Positions 44,801 through 56,830 of a DNA stretch of 64,000 bases are shown piece after piece (positions within the stretch are counted from its first letter, which is position 1; the number at the start of each line of letters is the position of its first letter). The position numbers were made by a program, and so were the translations under genes. The notes beneath the pieces were generated by a model. That model did no database searches. It was not told where the DNA came from and saw only the letters and a list, made by a program, of their open reading frames with translations. Source of the DNA: Rhyzopertha dominica. Lineage: Eukaryota; Arthropoda; Insecta; Coleoptera; Bostrichidae. The stretch lies in contig QCXZ01000001.1 in assembly GCA_025024175.1 (NCBI GenBank), forward strand, positions 36,698,942 through 36,762,941, in the 5' to 3' direction.

Positions 44801-44944
44801 CATGAATTGACTAAAGATGATTAAGATCGAAGCCTATATTTTTGAAAAAAAATCGCAGACTTATCAGAGGCCACCCTAATTTTTAATAAACCAAATAGTA
44901 TTTTCTAATGAAGCATCGTTTTGTTTGAATGGTTTGAATTGCCA

Positions 44945-45700
44945 GTGATGAGCACTTAGCCAAGAGAAACCGTAAATATGTCAAAAAAGGGCGTGTAAGG
45001 AGCGAAAATGTGACTCAGTGTTTCATCCAAGTTGTGTAAACAGAATTCAGCTATGCTGTGATACACTCTTTAAAACCACCGACATATGAAAAGTGTCTGA
45101 CGATGATTGGACTCATAAAGAAGCCGCTGAAGAGATGTTGCTCGTGGAGGAAAACAAACTACCAAAAGAGCAAATTAAAGACAAAAATGCAATAATTTCT
45201 GAACAAAAATCAACTAGGAGAAAATAGCAATGATTGAACAACAGGTTAAGAATATAACCAACCATAATACGATTCTATCAAGTTAAAAAGTTAAAATATA
45301 AAACAAAAAAGCAAAGTGCGTTAATCTCGAACGAATGGTATCTGAAATCAAGTTAGAAGATCTGTTCTCTCAAACTAGGGAAAAACAACATATAATTATG
45401 GAGAAGATTACTAATTTAGCACTAACTTCCAAAAAGGTCGACTAAACATCAAATCAGAAAATTACTGCCAATGAGATGGAAGGCACAGAGGACTTTACCA
45501 AAGTTGGCAGGAAACCTCGAAGACGCTAATTTGGATATGTAGGGAGAAGTTACAAAGAAACGAACGATGATTTCAGCGGCAGCACTCAACCACCAAAAGA
45601 AATAAAACTAGAGATCTTTCTAAAGAAAGCTAAAGATACAGAAAATGTATATATCATCAAAATCTATTTATGTGGTAAGCTCGATACGCGGTACAGCAAC
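44945..45700 (+). pseudogene. LINE ORF1-like fragment, plus copy
   Basis: Reads HLAKRNRKYVKKGRV, TQCFIQVV, then after frameshifts LLVEENKLPKEQIKDKNAII (coiled coil) and, at 45475-45530, EDFTKVGRKPRRR. Related to the inverted piece at 45880-46244. Family not identified. Confidence 0.45.
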
Positions 45701-45879
45701 TGAAAACGTACTTGTTAGAAAGGTAGATACTTATCACGCCACCATTGACAACAATTTTATTGTTGTATTATATTTTATTACATTCAAATGCCGCCTCGTT
45801 CAAGATTAAGATTTTGTTTTTGTGTTAACTTTTCTTGTTGCATTCACAAATTTCATATTTTCACTTTTTAACTTGATAG

Positions 45880-46244
45880 AATTTTGTTTGGCATTGTTAT
45901 TGGTTACATTCTTAAATTGCTGTTCAATCAGTGCGATTTCTTTCTGGTGGATTTTTATTATTCAGAAATTATTGCATTTTTGTCTTTAATTTGCTCTTTT
46001 AGTAGTTTGTTTTCCTCCACGAGCAACATCTCTACAGCAGTTTTTTATGATTCATATCATCGTCAGACACTTCATATGCCGGTGGTTTTAAAGTGTCTGT
46101 CACAGCAGAGTTGAATTCTATTTGTACAACTTGGATGAAACACTGAGTTAAATTTTGGTTCATTGCACGCCCTTTTTTGACATATTTACAATTTCTCTCG
46201 GATAAGTGCTCATCACTGACAATCATTTTTAAATCACATAGCAA
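45880..46244 (-). pseudogene. LINE ORF1-like fragment, inverted copy
   Basis: Minus strand: IVSDEHLSERNCKYVKKGRA, MNQNLTQCFIQVVQIEFNSA, LKPPAYEVSDDDMNHK, then coiled-coil-like ENKLLKEQIKDKNAIISE across a break. About 300 bp pair with 44945-45240 in opposite orientation, making a large hairpin with a ~640-bp loop. Confidence 0.5.
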
Positions 46245-46340
46245 TTCGTACTATTTAAGCAAAACGTTGTTTCATCAGAAAATACTAGTGTACTAGCAGT
46301 TTTGTATTTTTTGATATGATGTGGACGAGCTGTCACTGTA
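46243..46340 (-). pseudogene. Mariner-like catalytic fragment
   Basis: Minus strand: KTASTLVFSDETTFCLNST, matching the first catalytic D region (FSDE-F-L) of mariner/IS630 transposases. It abuts the LINE-like fragment, which probably inserted into it. Confidence 0.45.
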
Positions 46341-46559
46341 TCAGATAAATCAGATAGGTAATAATTTTTAGGAAAGATTGCCGTCACTATAATAATACTG
46401 TTAAAAAATTATTAATATAACGTTTCGATTGCACCTGTAATCTTTAAAAATCATCTGGCACATCAAGTCAAACCAAATTTTGCACCTTATTCTTTGTTTT
46501 CCGCTGTATCGTCCACATTTTTTACCTAAAGTCATTCGAGTGACATATTTTTGTCACCC

Positions 46560-47660
46560 GTTACTTTTTGGTACACTGTAGGAGGGCGTTCTTGAAAAAA
46601 ATGCTGTTTTTCCACAATTTTTTTGAAAAATTAAATGGCCTTATAGCAAAAGAGAAAGAAACACATACATGAAAAAAAATGCATATTGGTATCAGAATTA
46701 CAATTACAATTACTTTGGGTAAATTGTAATTAACTACAATTGAATTTACAAAATGTGTTAATGTAATTAATTATAATTACAATTACACCCTTCGATATAA
46801 TGTCAAATAATTAATTACATCTACTCTTTGGATAGGATTCAGTAGAAAGTTGAATAAAGTTTTAAAGCAATAATATATGTTACTCATACCCTCGTTCATA
46901 CCTAGTTGTTTTGACAATAAAGCATTATAATTTTTATTACATAAAACAAAACCCAAAAATTTACATCTAATCGAGTCAGGACTAATTATCCTAATTATTT
47001 TTACATGCTAATATAAAACTAAAAATGGGGTTATTCGTTGATATACTTAACTAGTAACGGTAATATAATCTTGTATTATAATTTGTGTCTAAAAGAGCCT
47101 GCTGCAGAATAATGTGGTACCTATGCATGCAATTTATTGTCCAATAATATTCGATGCACCGTGGATTTTTTGATTCTCAGATCCAAAGTGATAATCATGG
47201 TGCTTACAAGTGGATTATTGTCGACATAAGCAAGAAGCATTAATAACAGTTATCTGCATTTCTAATAATTATGCGATTTCTTTTAGCCGCTGGTGCGGCT
47301 ACTCGTACAAACTCTCGCAAATTCCTATATAGCTAAATGATAATCCTCTCAGAGTACTCAGCTGTATATACCCGTTCGGTCGTGGTAGCCTCTTGGAAAC
47401 ACTGGAAGTACACGGCTAACATATACGAGTACATATCATAACCAAAGCAAGGAATAGGTAATACGCACTTGAACAAGTTGAAATATACACATAAATATAC
47501 ATTAAAACTTCTCGAAATTTGATAAAAATGCACAAAACAGGCAAGTTTTTTAAACAGTGTTTTCTCTAATTTATTTAGCATTTCAAATAAGATTTTAGCA
47601 ACGTTTCTTTATTTGTTATAAACACATATACAAAATACACACATACATCACAAATCATAG
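46560..47660. other. No feature recognised
   Basis: AT-rich intergenic. A stretch at 46700-46790 repeats AATTACAATT words with both strands alike; no gene seen. Confidence 0.4.
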
Positions 47661-47664
47661 TATA

Positions 47665-48095
47665 CAGGGTGGCCTCGAAATACACCGACAACGTTTGACA
47701 GGTAATAGAAAATTTTAAAAACTTTTTTCGAATAAAAAAATTTCCGACGTGCGCTGGGATAATGCACACCCTTCCTTTTTAATAGAACTTTTAGGTCTGT
47801 CGATTTTTAGACAAAACTAATGCAGTTTTGTAATCTCTAATCAATTCTAAATAAAACATGTTTCTTTGAAGTTTGCCGTAAAACAAGTCATTCGTCCCTA
47901 TAAATTGATTTCTTGACTGAAAAACACTACACCGCCATTATTTTGTAAAAACAAAAATGATCTTTTATAATTCAATTTCAACACCCTGTATATAAAAAAC
48001 AAAGCGTTTTCGGAAATGTTTTTGCGAAAAAAGTTTTTAAGACTGCATTTTCTATCACCTGTTAAACATTGTCGGTGTATTTCGAAGACACCCTG
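47665..48095. mobile_element. Tc1/mariner-type MITE (431 bp)
   Basis: Inverted ends of about 70 bp: CAGGGTGGCCTCGAAATACA on the left and, mirrored, CAGGGTGTCTTCGAAATACA on the right, both running into ACCGACAA-GTTT-ACAGGT. TA lies directly outside each end (47663-47664, 48096-48097). Non-coding inside. Confidence 0.85.
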
Positions 48096-48257
48096 TAAAT
48101 AAAGCAAACTAAACATGACTTGTTTTTAATCATTCATTGGAACTGGAAAACGTTTTTCTAATTATCATATTTATTAATTATAATTTTTATTTTAAATTGG
48201 TTAAAATAAAAAACTTAAATCGAAAGCTTAAAAACTAATTTAAAAAATAAATGTGCA

Positions 48258-48768
48258 GGGTGTCCCATTTTTGTTGTAATTGTAGGGTATCTCTCGGTAA
48301 CTATTAATGCTAGAGCGTTGCGATTTCGAGACTACTGTATTACTTTTTTGTTGTGAGTTGAGGTGTACCATCGCCATTTTTGTACCGTCTTTTGTTTTAA
48401 AGCTATAGCCAACTTTTGAAAAATGTTACATTTTTTCAGTTCTTAATATTGACTATTGACTATGTAGATACAAAAAAACTGTAAACATTTTTTAAGGATA
48501 TTTTTATTCTGAATCCAATGGCGTCCTCAGAACTTTTTTAGTTTAAATGGAAACGATATTTGGCTTTGCTATGGTGGAAAATATCCGTTCTTTCTGATTA
48601 AGAAAATGTACATTGTTAGGTTTATTTTTACTAATTTCGGTATTATTCCAATTTTACGTTTTTCGTAAAATAGGATGTAAATAATTGACGCTAAATAATG
48701 CACAGGTAAATGAATAATGATTTTCATTAGTTACATAGCCTCCTAGATAACCGATAAAAAAACTGCAT
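48258..48768 (+). repeat. Dispersed repeat paired with 41595-42170
   Basis: Starts CAGGGTGTCCCATTTTTG and ends near ACATAGCCTCCTAGATAACC. Another CATAGCCTCCTGGATGTAA motif follows at about 48880. The CAGGGTG start suggests a Tc1/mariner-type end, but no matching inverted end is seen. Confidence 0.7.
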
Positions 48769-49424
48769 CGTCGCTCTTAGGAGTCTTATGTATGTATTCA
48801 AATATGCAATATATGATTTTTAATGGGTTAAAATTTTTACTTAATAATATAAATTATATTGTGTGTTTTCTTATTCCATAGCCTCCTGGATGTAAACGTA
48901 ATTTGATTAAATTACAAAAAAATATTGCTAAAAGAGTATGCCGTGTTATATATTTTTTTCGAGAAAATAGCGAAAAACTGAACACTTCTTTAGAAACGTC
49001 CTCTGGTTAGTGTATTAAAAAGTAACTAGTGACAAAGGGTATAGTACTGAGATCATCTTTAAATTCCCTTGCGAAGGAGCTTCAACTCGAATAATATGGA
49101 CGACACATTATTTCCAAAATTAAATTTTTAACAGCATCCCAACCCTTGTATAAAACAAATGTGACGCAGAATTAGTTATTGTGCTTTACCTACGTTGGGA
49201 TAATGAAAATGGTACCTAAACTTGGGAGCATAACTATAGTCCCATCATGAATTTTAAGTTTTTCTCCGTCAAATGCAAACGAAAATTAATGTAACTAACA
49301 AGAGGGATAAAAGTAACGAAAATAACATGAAGTAGACTATTCAGTCTTAATTGGACTGGTGCACAATATAGTCCCATTTAAATTTCACACAGAATTGAAC
49401 AAATTTTAACAAAACATTGGTAAA

Positions 49425-51287
49425 TTAATAATGGGTTTGGCTTCCATTCTTCCTAGTTAGCTCAAAAATTCTAGGATTCATGCTTCCAACCAAATTATTT
49501 AATATTCTTGGTTCCAAATTGGAGTTCATTATGGTGGCATACTATCGGTTATCCGTATATACACGCCGAACTAAGATACCCCACAGGTTCTCAATTGGGT
49601 TTATGTCAGGTGTACAAGAGGGTCACTCTAACAATTCGACATTTTGGTTGCCAAAACAAGCCATCGACTCTTTACTGACATGCATCCTCGCATTATCTTG
49701 TTGGAAAATGAAATCTCGTTCGTAATTGTTATTTAAAAACCGCTGCAAATTGAATCAATACTTCCACATCCAATTGTCAAAATGACATTTACGTTTTTAT
49801 TTCTTATACTATACGATTGGTAATCAGGTTTTGAGCATTTTTTCTCTCCACACATTTTTTCTAAGACAAACAGTCTTCGTGATATTAGCAAAAATATATA
49901 CATTTTTAAAATCGGTTTTTTTCAATTAACTCGAAAATTATTAACTTAACAAAAAAATTACAAGAGCGCTTTCTGATCAGAAATTTGATTTTCTATATAA
50001 TACCAAAATTTAAAAAAAATCGTACGAGCAGGGTCCAAAATAGGTTTAAATATTTCGAAAATGTCAAAATTTTGGATAAATATACTAAAAAACTTTTTGT
50101 GAGAAATTTTATTCCCTATCTGACAGCATTTTCATTTTTTGAATATATTAAATATATTCGGAGATATTTAGGAAAAACCGTTTTCTTTAAGTGACGCTTT
50201 TTTGCTAATATCTTCTAAACAGTTTGCTGTACCGAAAATTTATAAGAACTAATAATACTCGCAGTTATACTACTAATCACATACTAAAACGAAAAAATAT
50301 CAAAAAATAAAAATTTGCAAAAAGGGTAGTTACCCCCCAATTTCGCCCCCTTCCCGATACCCTACTTACCCCACAAACAATAGGTCGCTTTGGGTAGTTG
50401 AGATTTATACGTTTGCCAAATTTCAACTTCATATATTAAGTCCTTCAAAAGTTATCGTGTCCACAAACAAACAATACCACACACAGACAAAAAAAATTTT
50501 TTTTGCTAAAATTTTGTTTTTTTTGCGTTTTTGACCATTTTAAAGCGAATAAGCAAATAAAAATTTTTGAAAATTTTTTTCGCGATACAATACTTCTCAT
50601 CCGTTGGATGTGGAAGTAAAAAGGCATTAAATTTGTCTCAATAACTTGAATGTACTCTCGCCTGTTCATTTGTGTTGATAGGTAAGCCAATGTTAAAACA
50701 TCTGCTTTTGTTAAGGCACCCCTTACCATTAACGTTGTACCACCTCCAAAGTTTCGTTTTGAAAGATACTCAGGTTCTCTCCTCAAATCTGGCCAAGAAC
50801 AATTGAAACCATCTGGACCATCAAGATTATTTTTTTCATCAGAAAAGATAATCTGAAATTAAAAAAAATAACATAGTTTAATTGTAATGTTTTGGTTTAT
50901 ATTTTCCCAATTTCGATTCATATTCTCTCGAGCAAATTCAAAACTGGCAGTTTTATGGTGAGGAAGAAGTCTCAGACATTTTCTTAGTTTTCGGCGTACA
51001 ATGTGTTCACTTTTCTTCCGAACCCTCCCTATAGTCCATTTTGACACATCAGGCCCGCACTCTTGGAAAATACTTTTTCGACTTTTGAAAGTGTTACTCG
51101 CTGCAGCAATAATTCTTGCAGCTCTGGGCGATTTTTTTTCTTAGGGCCACCTTTCTTGTTTGTGCCATACTGTTTTACGAGACCGGTCAATTCTTTGAAC
51201 AACTTTTCGGCGACTAATAAAGTCTTCATCCTAAAAAGCCAAGGTTTTACTTTTCTCCATGTCACTCAGATAACTTCCACGAGGCAT
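49425..51287 (-). pseudogene. Tc1-like transposase, split by repeat copy C
   Basis: Minus strand from ATG at 51285-51287 (MPRGSYLSDMEKSKTLAF): HTH region with KTVWHKQ and SKWTIGRVRKKSEHIVRRKL (50990-51050); catalytic IIFSDEKNNLDGPDGFNCSW (about 50800-50850); KRNFGGGTTLMVRGALTK (about 50690-50750); YIQVIETNLMPF (50630-50660). Copy C interrupts at 50617-49736. Then FIFQQDNARMHV (about 49690) and PSCTPDINPIENLWGIL (49580-49630) to a stop at 49425-49427. Second D and the last E are 34 residues apart, as in Tc1. Several stops, one replacing the usual W before the P-DINPIE block. Confidence 0.8.
49736..50617 (+). repeat. Dispersed repeat 'ACTTCCACATCCAA', copy C
   Basis: Begins with the shared AACCGCTGCAAATTGAATCA flank, terminal motif at 49760, and ends TTGGATGTGGAAGT at 50617. 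Best-preserved plus-orientation copy. It splits the Tc1-like transposase frame, so the repeat is mobile and moved after that transposon arrived. Confidence 0.85.
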
Positions 51288-51939
51288 TTTTATCACAATT
51301 GTTACAATACAGTGACAGTTAATAATAACAAAATATTTATAAATATGTTTTTGACGTTCGATCACAGCCACCTACGCAAATTTTAGAAATTATTTCCTTA
51401 AATTATGGAAATTATTAATAAATTACTTTAAATAGTCCAGTTCCTATTATTTTTATATCTTTTATTCTTCTTGTAAATTACATTAAATTACGTTTGCATT
51501 TGGCCAAGAAAAATTGATAATTCAAGGTGGGATTGTAGTATATAGTATTTTCCATTTGCTATGTGAATTATGCGATCTTACGGCCATTTTAGAAATTCGC
51601 AAATATTTTCCAGCAATTTCTCTTAGTCTCTTTAGTGGAACACCCTGCAAATTTCTTCTCACGCCAGATAATTCATGCAACTACATTCTTTTAATTAATT
51701 ATATTTCTTGATCTTGTTGCCTAAGTCTGTAAATTTAATTTATTTTGCTAATAGGATGCAGTTACGGTTTTATTTTTTTGTAGAAATGCACGTTCCTCTC
51801 TGAGCATAACTAATTTTACAAAGATAGTGTTAATTGCATATCAAAGTCTGATTCAATTTATCTAACCGATGCATACGAACGTTTGGCTTCATTCGTTTTA
51901 AATTCGGCAACATTTTGAGATTCCCAGTACTGCGGTTTA

Positions 51940-52040
51940 CGCGGGGCGCCGGGCGGATCGCTAGTTAGACCCGAGACGCGTCAGACACGCGCCGCCTGGT
52001 CCACACCGCAGCGTCGCGACGCCACCCGCTCTTATTATTG
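51940..52040. promoter_or_regulatory. CpG-dense island
   Basis: About 100 bp with roughly 19 CpG in an otherwise AT-rich region (includes GCGGGGCGCCGGGCGGATCG and CAGCGTCGCGACGCCACC). No open frame of note and no recognised motif. Could be a promoter, an enhancer or a foreign insertion. Confidence 0.35.
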
Positions 52041-53055
52041 CTCATTTACGAACCCAGCAACCTGTTTCGTCGCTAGTGCTCTCTTCATGACCATATGCGG
52101 ATGATTTTATGTTGCTTCCTTTATATCACTATTATTATTTACTCTTAATACTAACAACTGTACTATACAGTTTAGCAAAAAATTGCGCAATTAAAACCGA
52201 TAAGTCCTAGGTATAAAAGTTTTCTTAGAGCAGTAGCTTACATTGATACCACCAAAGTTAACTGTGAAGTGTATAATATAAAGAACACCTATCTCCTTCA
52301 ATAACGCACTTTCATGGCGCTTTTTAACTTTCTCTGTAGTTTGGACGCCAATTTCGGCTTTTCAATAAATACAATTGGTTGACAATAAATACAAGTGTTT
52401 TTTTTTAAGAAATACAACCATTTCTACTTTTACATACATCATTTTTACTTTCTTTGAAAATGTTTTGATTTTTTTAAATCCTATTACTTTCATGTACCTT
52501 TTCGTACTTAGTACTTAATTAGTTAAAGTGTGTTCAAATATTTGCACCAATTATTTTTTTAGAAAATTTAACGGTTAAAGCTGGCATTTTTGATTATGAC
52601 GTAAATATGAAGCTAGAGAGAAAATAATTATTTCGTTTAATCCTTTAATAGTTACCTAGTAGCTTTATCAACTGTTTAGTTTAGAATGCTTGAAATATTG
52701 TGTTAATCCGGGAATATTAGGGGTTTCACCTTGGAATATAAACTTCTATAAACCTTTATTTTGGCACCCTAAAACTTGTCTCAAAAGCTGCTTATCGTAG
52801 GGTGTCCGCGAATACAGATATTCCAAGGTCAAAGGTCAAAAAATCGATTTTTTTACATATTTATTGCAAATACCTCGTTTCCTATGGGTTTTTATGCTAT
52901 TTGTATTTATTATAAATATTGTAGAGGACTAAATTCTCTACAACTTTTGTTTAAACATTTAACATCTAAAACCATTTTCGAGATAGAGGGCAGAGCGCGC
53001 GCAGTGTTTAACTATTTAGACATAAAGTATAAAAATTATTGATAAATATATAATT

Positions 53056-54669
53056 TATTTATTTATTTATTTATTGATATACACGAGCAGCGCCATTTTT
53101 ACATTAAGTATTGCAGAAGTGCAGAATGCAAAATATAAGTACCGTAACATCAAAAGCTAAATTTAACATAACAACCCAACATGAAGTAAAAATAACAATA
53201 TAAACAATTTATCATGCAAATCAATAGCGATATGAATGCAATATGTGTCATTACCCAGTCTCGGGATTCTGGACATAGGGCTGTTTAAGCCATAATTTGT
53301 ACTAGAAAATGGAGCAATAAACAGCTGTCCTGTTCGGGCTCTTATACCAGCATTGAAACACAGCTTCGAAATTAAAAATTCACTACTTTACCATGAATGA
53401 GTCCGTGCAAGAAGCACAGATCAGCTGCTGCTGATCTGCGGTCCTGAAGACTTACGATATTTAATTCCCTCATAAGCACTGGGTAATCCAAACTACCAAC
53501 GCCCCCATATGATCTGTATCCCCAATTGCGAACAAATGCCCTCTGAACACTCTCAATCCTGTCAACATGAATGCAATAGTGCGGGCTCCATACCGAAGAC
53601 GCATACTCAAGGATGGGTCGCACCAGGGAGCAGTAGAGAAGCCTGTACGTACTAGAAATAAAATCCTTACTAAATCTATTTATAAATCCCAGAACCTTAA
53701 AACCATTTGCCACTATATTACCAATGTGATTAATAAATGTCAGCTTGCTGTCAAATGTCACCCCTAAATCTTTAATCTCTCCCTTAGACTTCAATTTCAT
53801 AAAGTTTATACTGTAAGGGTATATTAGACTATTTCTGTTTCGTGAAAAAACTGATCACAAATCACTTATCAATGTTCATCGCCAGCCTGTTCTCCACTGA
53901 CCACCGGCGCAACACATTCAAATCCCGCTGAAGATCAAGTTGGTTCTGCAAACACTGGACTTTTTTATACATTTTTAAGTCATCTGCAAAAAGCAGACAA
54001 TTTGAAGATAACTTGCCAGCAATGTCATCTACAAACAAACNGAAAAGCAGCGGGCCACAGTGTGAGCCCTGCGGGACCCCTGAAGTAACAGATACTTCAT
54101 CTGAAATGTGGTTACCTATCCTAACGGACTGGACCCACCCGCTAATAAAACTTTGAATCCAGCAACATATCGCATCACCGAACCCCAAAATTCGCAACGT
54201 CTCAACTAACAGTACATGATTAACCCCTATCGAAGGCGTTTGAAAAATCTGTGTTGATACAGTCCACCTGCACTCCCTTCTCAAAAGCATCGAGAGCATC
54301 TAACTGATATGATAAGAGATTTGTTGTAGTTGATTTCCCATCACAAAAACCATGCTGTTCAGGACCAACCACATGCTTACAGCCCCATGTCAATTGTGAG
54401 GCCACAAGTCTGTCCAACAATTTGGGTATAACGGATTGAATACAAACCCCAGAATAGTTTGTGATATCTTCTTTGTTGCCAGACTTACGAATCGGTGTTA
54501 TAAAACTCTTCTTCCAATGAGTAGGAAGTACACCACTTGACAAAGACAGTTTAAAATGTAGATAGATGGGTTTAGTAATTCCACCCAAACAGTTCTTCAA
54601 CAGGACACTAGGAATCCCATCAGAACCACAGGAATTGCTACTCTTTAATGAACTAATTCCCTAATATAC
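53056..54669 (-). mobile_element. Non-LTR retrotransposon (jockey/CR1-like), 5' truncated
   Basis: Inserted in the left arm of the palindromic element, flanked by an exact 11-bp target duplication AATATATAATT (53045-53055, 54670-54680). Minus-strand 3' tail is a (TAAA)n repeat (53056-53075). RT pieces: ITNYSGVCIQSVIPKLLDRL (about 54450), EQHGFCDGKSTTTNLLSYQ (about 54310-54365), VDCINTDFSNAFDRG (54225-54270), SGVPQGSHCGPLLF (about 54060), FADDLKMYKK (about 53970), then GEIKDLGVTFDSKLTFINHI and LVRPILEYASSVWSPH (53580-53790). One frameshift near 54235 and one gap near 53830; the F-x-DD box is intact. Endonuclease and ORF1 absent. Confidence 0.88.
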
Positions 54670-54856
54670 AATATATAATTCTAAATAATTTACATTTTTT
54701 ATTAACTATTACGTTATAATTATATTTTTTTCAATAATTCAGTATCTATTCATTAAATAACACTTACCTTCTAGTGTAATTATAAAGTAATTAAGGAAAA
54801 TACTTTAATAACATTTTAAGTAGAAAATAAAAAAAATAACAAAACTGAATAAACCT

Positions 54857-55259
54857 GTGCAGTTATCAAATCTTCCACCAACGAGTGCAGCAGCTCACCA
54901 ACATTTCAACCGTATTTATTATCAAGTTCAGACTTGGTTGGGGCATGATTTAGAATCCCAGAATTCGGGTTGGAAAATGCGTGATGAATTCTTGGAACCT
55001 GTTATTAATGAATCCACCAGCTCCGGAGGAATTGCTTAACACAATATTCTGCAACTGCAAGAATGGTTGTGGTTCGCGATGTGGATGCAGGAAAGCAGGG
55101 TTGCGCTGCTCTTTAGCTTGCGGCCAGTATAATGGGCAAGCTTTTCTTAATGCTTCACCATATCAGAGTGATATTAATGAAGACGGTACTTTTCATCCCG
55201 AAATCCTGGAAGAACTGGAAACAAATGACGTTGAAGACGAGAACACAGAGGAATTTTAA
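54857..55259 (+). pseudogene. Cys-rich (CXC/tesmin-like) transposon-associated ORF
   Basis: Frame 1 (54857-55039) reads LPPTSAAAHQHFNRIYYQVQ and TWLGHDLESQNSGWKMRDE; frame 3 (54981-55259) continues PPAPEELLNTIFCNCKNGCG, SRCGCRKAGLRCSLACG, then an acidic tail. The switch near 55025 is a frameshift. The C-x-C-x3-C-x3-C-x-C pattern resembles CXC (tesmin/TSO1) domains. I know similar C-terminal segments only from uncharacterised, multicopy arthropod proteins, so I do not assign a function. About 130 residues, likely the tail of a longer protein. Confidence 0.5.
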
Positions 55260-55988
55260 ACTTAATAGCGACTGGAAGACGATGATGATGAAGAAGAAGA
55301 AAATTGAAATTAAAACTTGTAGTTCTTATTATTATTATTTTTTTTAAATTTCAATGTTCATAAATGTATGAAATGGTATAATAAAAATAATAATAAAAAC
55401 ATTAAATAAAAATTTAATTCTTTTCTTTTTATTTAGTTAGGAAGCAATTAGTATAAATAAGATTGTAATTAAAAAAGAATTGAAGTACTTTTCTTAATAA
55501 CTTTATAATTACACGAGTAGGTAAGTGTTTTTCAATGAATAGATACTGAATTATTGAAAAAAAATTAATCATAACGTAATAGTTAATAAAAAATGCATAT
55601 TATTTAGAATTATATATGTATCTATAATTTATAAACTTTATATACGGCTTGCTTTTAATCGGGACTACAGGTTTACATCGAATAATACTCTAAATAGTTT
55701 AACACTGCGCGCGTTCTGCCCTCTATCTCGAAAATGGTTCAAGATATAAAAAAGTGCTTAAACAAAAGTTGTAGAGAATTTAATCATCTATAATAAATAT
55801 AAATAGCATAAAACCCATAGAAAACAAGATATTTGCAATAAATGTGTAAAAAATCGATTTTTGACCTTTGACCTTGGAAGTAGGTTTTGACACAAGTTTT
55901 AGGATGCCAAAATAAAGGTTTACATAAGTTTATAGCTGACTATTTCTCATTCCGAGATATTTGCCCTTATTTGACTAATATTCCTGGA

Positions 55989-56627
55989 CTATGTTACGTA
56001 TCTCGAATAAACTTGAAGTCTACGCTGCAGTTTAATTATCTATAGTAATTTATTGCTTTTCACGATGAATTTTGAATACTACGAACTAACATGATTAAAT
56101 GATGCTATATTGATAGTAACAATAACAATAACTAACAGAACTGCATATATCTACACATCAACCGTATATAATAAATCGTTATTTCAAGGGAGAATCTGGG
56201 TTATACCTGTACATCCCTGAGAGAAGTGCAGCGGATTCATCACTCACCAGTCTGTTATATTTATATTTACTTCATGCTTATACAATTTTTTTTTACAAGA
56301 AAAAAGATTCTTTAGTAGTAATTCTAATAGTTATTATTCTTTATCTGGAAATATAATAAATCATCAAAAATAATATATTACGTTCAGTATGGATTATAAA
56401 TGATGTTTGATTATTGTAAAAATCTGGCTATACCTATATTTTAGATACTAGAACATTACGTTACTTATATATTTCTACACATGAATGCAAATTGCAAACG
56501 CAATAATTCTGTCGCTAAAATTGTTGTGGGACTAGGCAAGTATTGCCTTAATATAATAAACTAATGTTTAAAAGAATACGAGTTTCTTGTTTAAAGTGCC
56601 AACAAATTAATTGGGTTTCGATATCTT
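55989..56627. other. No feature recognised
   Basis: AT-rich intergenic stretch with no open frame or repeat edge I can support. Confidence 0.4.
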
Positions 56628-56830
56628 ACTATATATTATTATATTTTCGTATGACAGGAAAAAGCACAATAAAAGTAAGTACATAATGTAAGAACTTATT
56701 AATTTTAATGAAGCCTCCTCATAAGTCTGAAAATCGACACTCTTCGTCAAGATGTACATACAGCTTCCTTCACATGGCCACATGAACAATATGGATTTTC
56801 CACAGCATTCCAGCAAGGTAGTAATTAACA
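56628..56830 (+). repeat. Dispersed repeat, related to 30000-30230
   Basis: Contains ATGACAGGAAAAAGCACAAT and CATGAACAATATGGATTTTC; same order of blocks as 30000-30230 in the same orientation. Confidence 0.55.

Larger units (their letters stand above)
52708..55988. mobile_element. Palindromic element with Cys-rich ORF in the loop, split by a non-LTR insertion
   Basis: Left arm 52708-53045 plus 54670-54840 mirrors right arm 55430-55988. Paired blocks include CCTTTATTTTGGCA-CCTAAAACTTG, CCAAGGTCAAAGGTCAAAAA, GGCAGA-CGCGCGCAGTGTT and, in the inner part, ATTAACTATTACGTTAT with AATTCAGTATCTATTCATT. Without the insertion the element would be about 1.65 kb. The outermost shared word is CC(G/A)GGAATATTAG; I could not identify a target duplication. 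The loop holds a short Cys-rich coding remnant. Confidence 0.75.
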
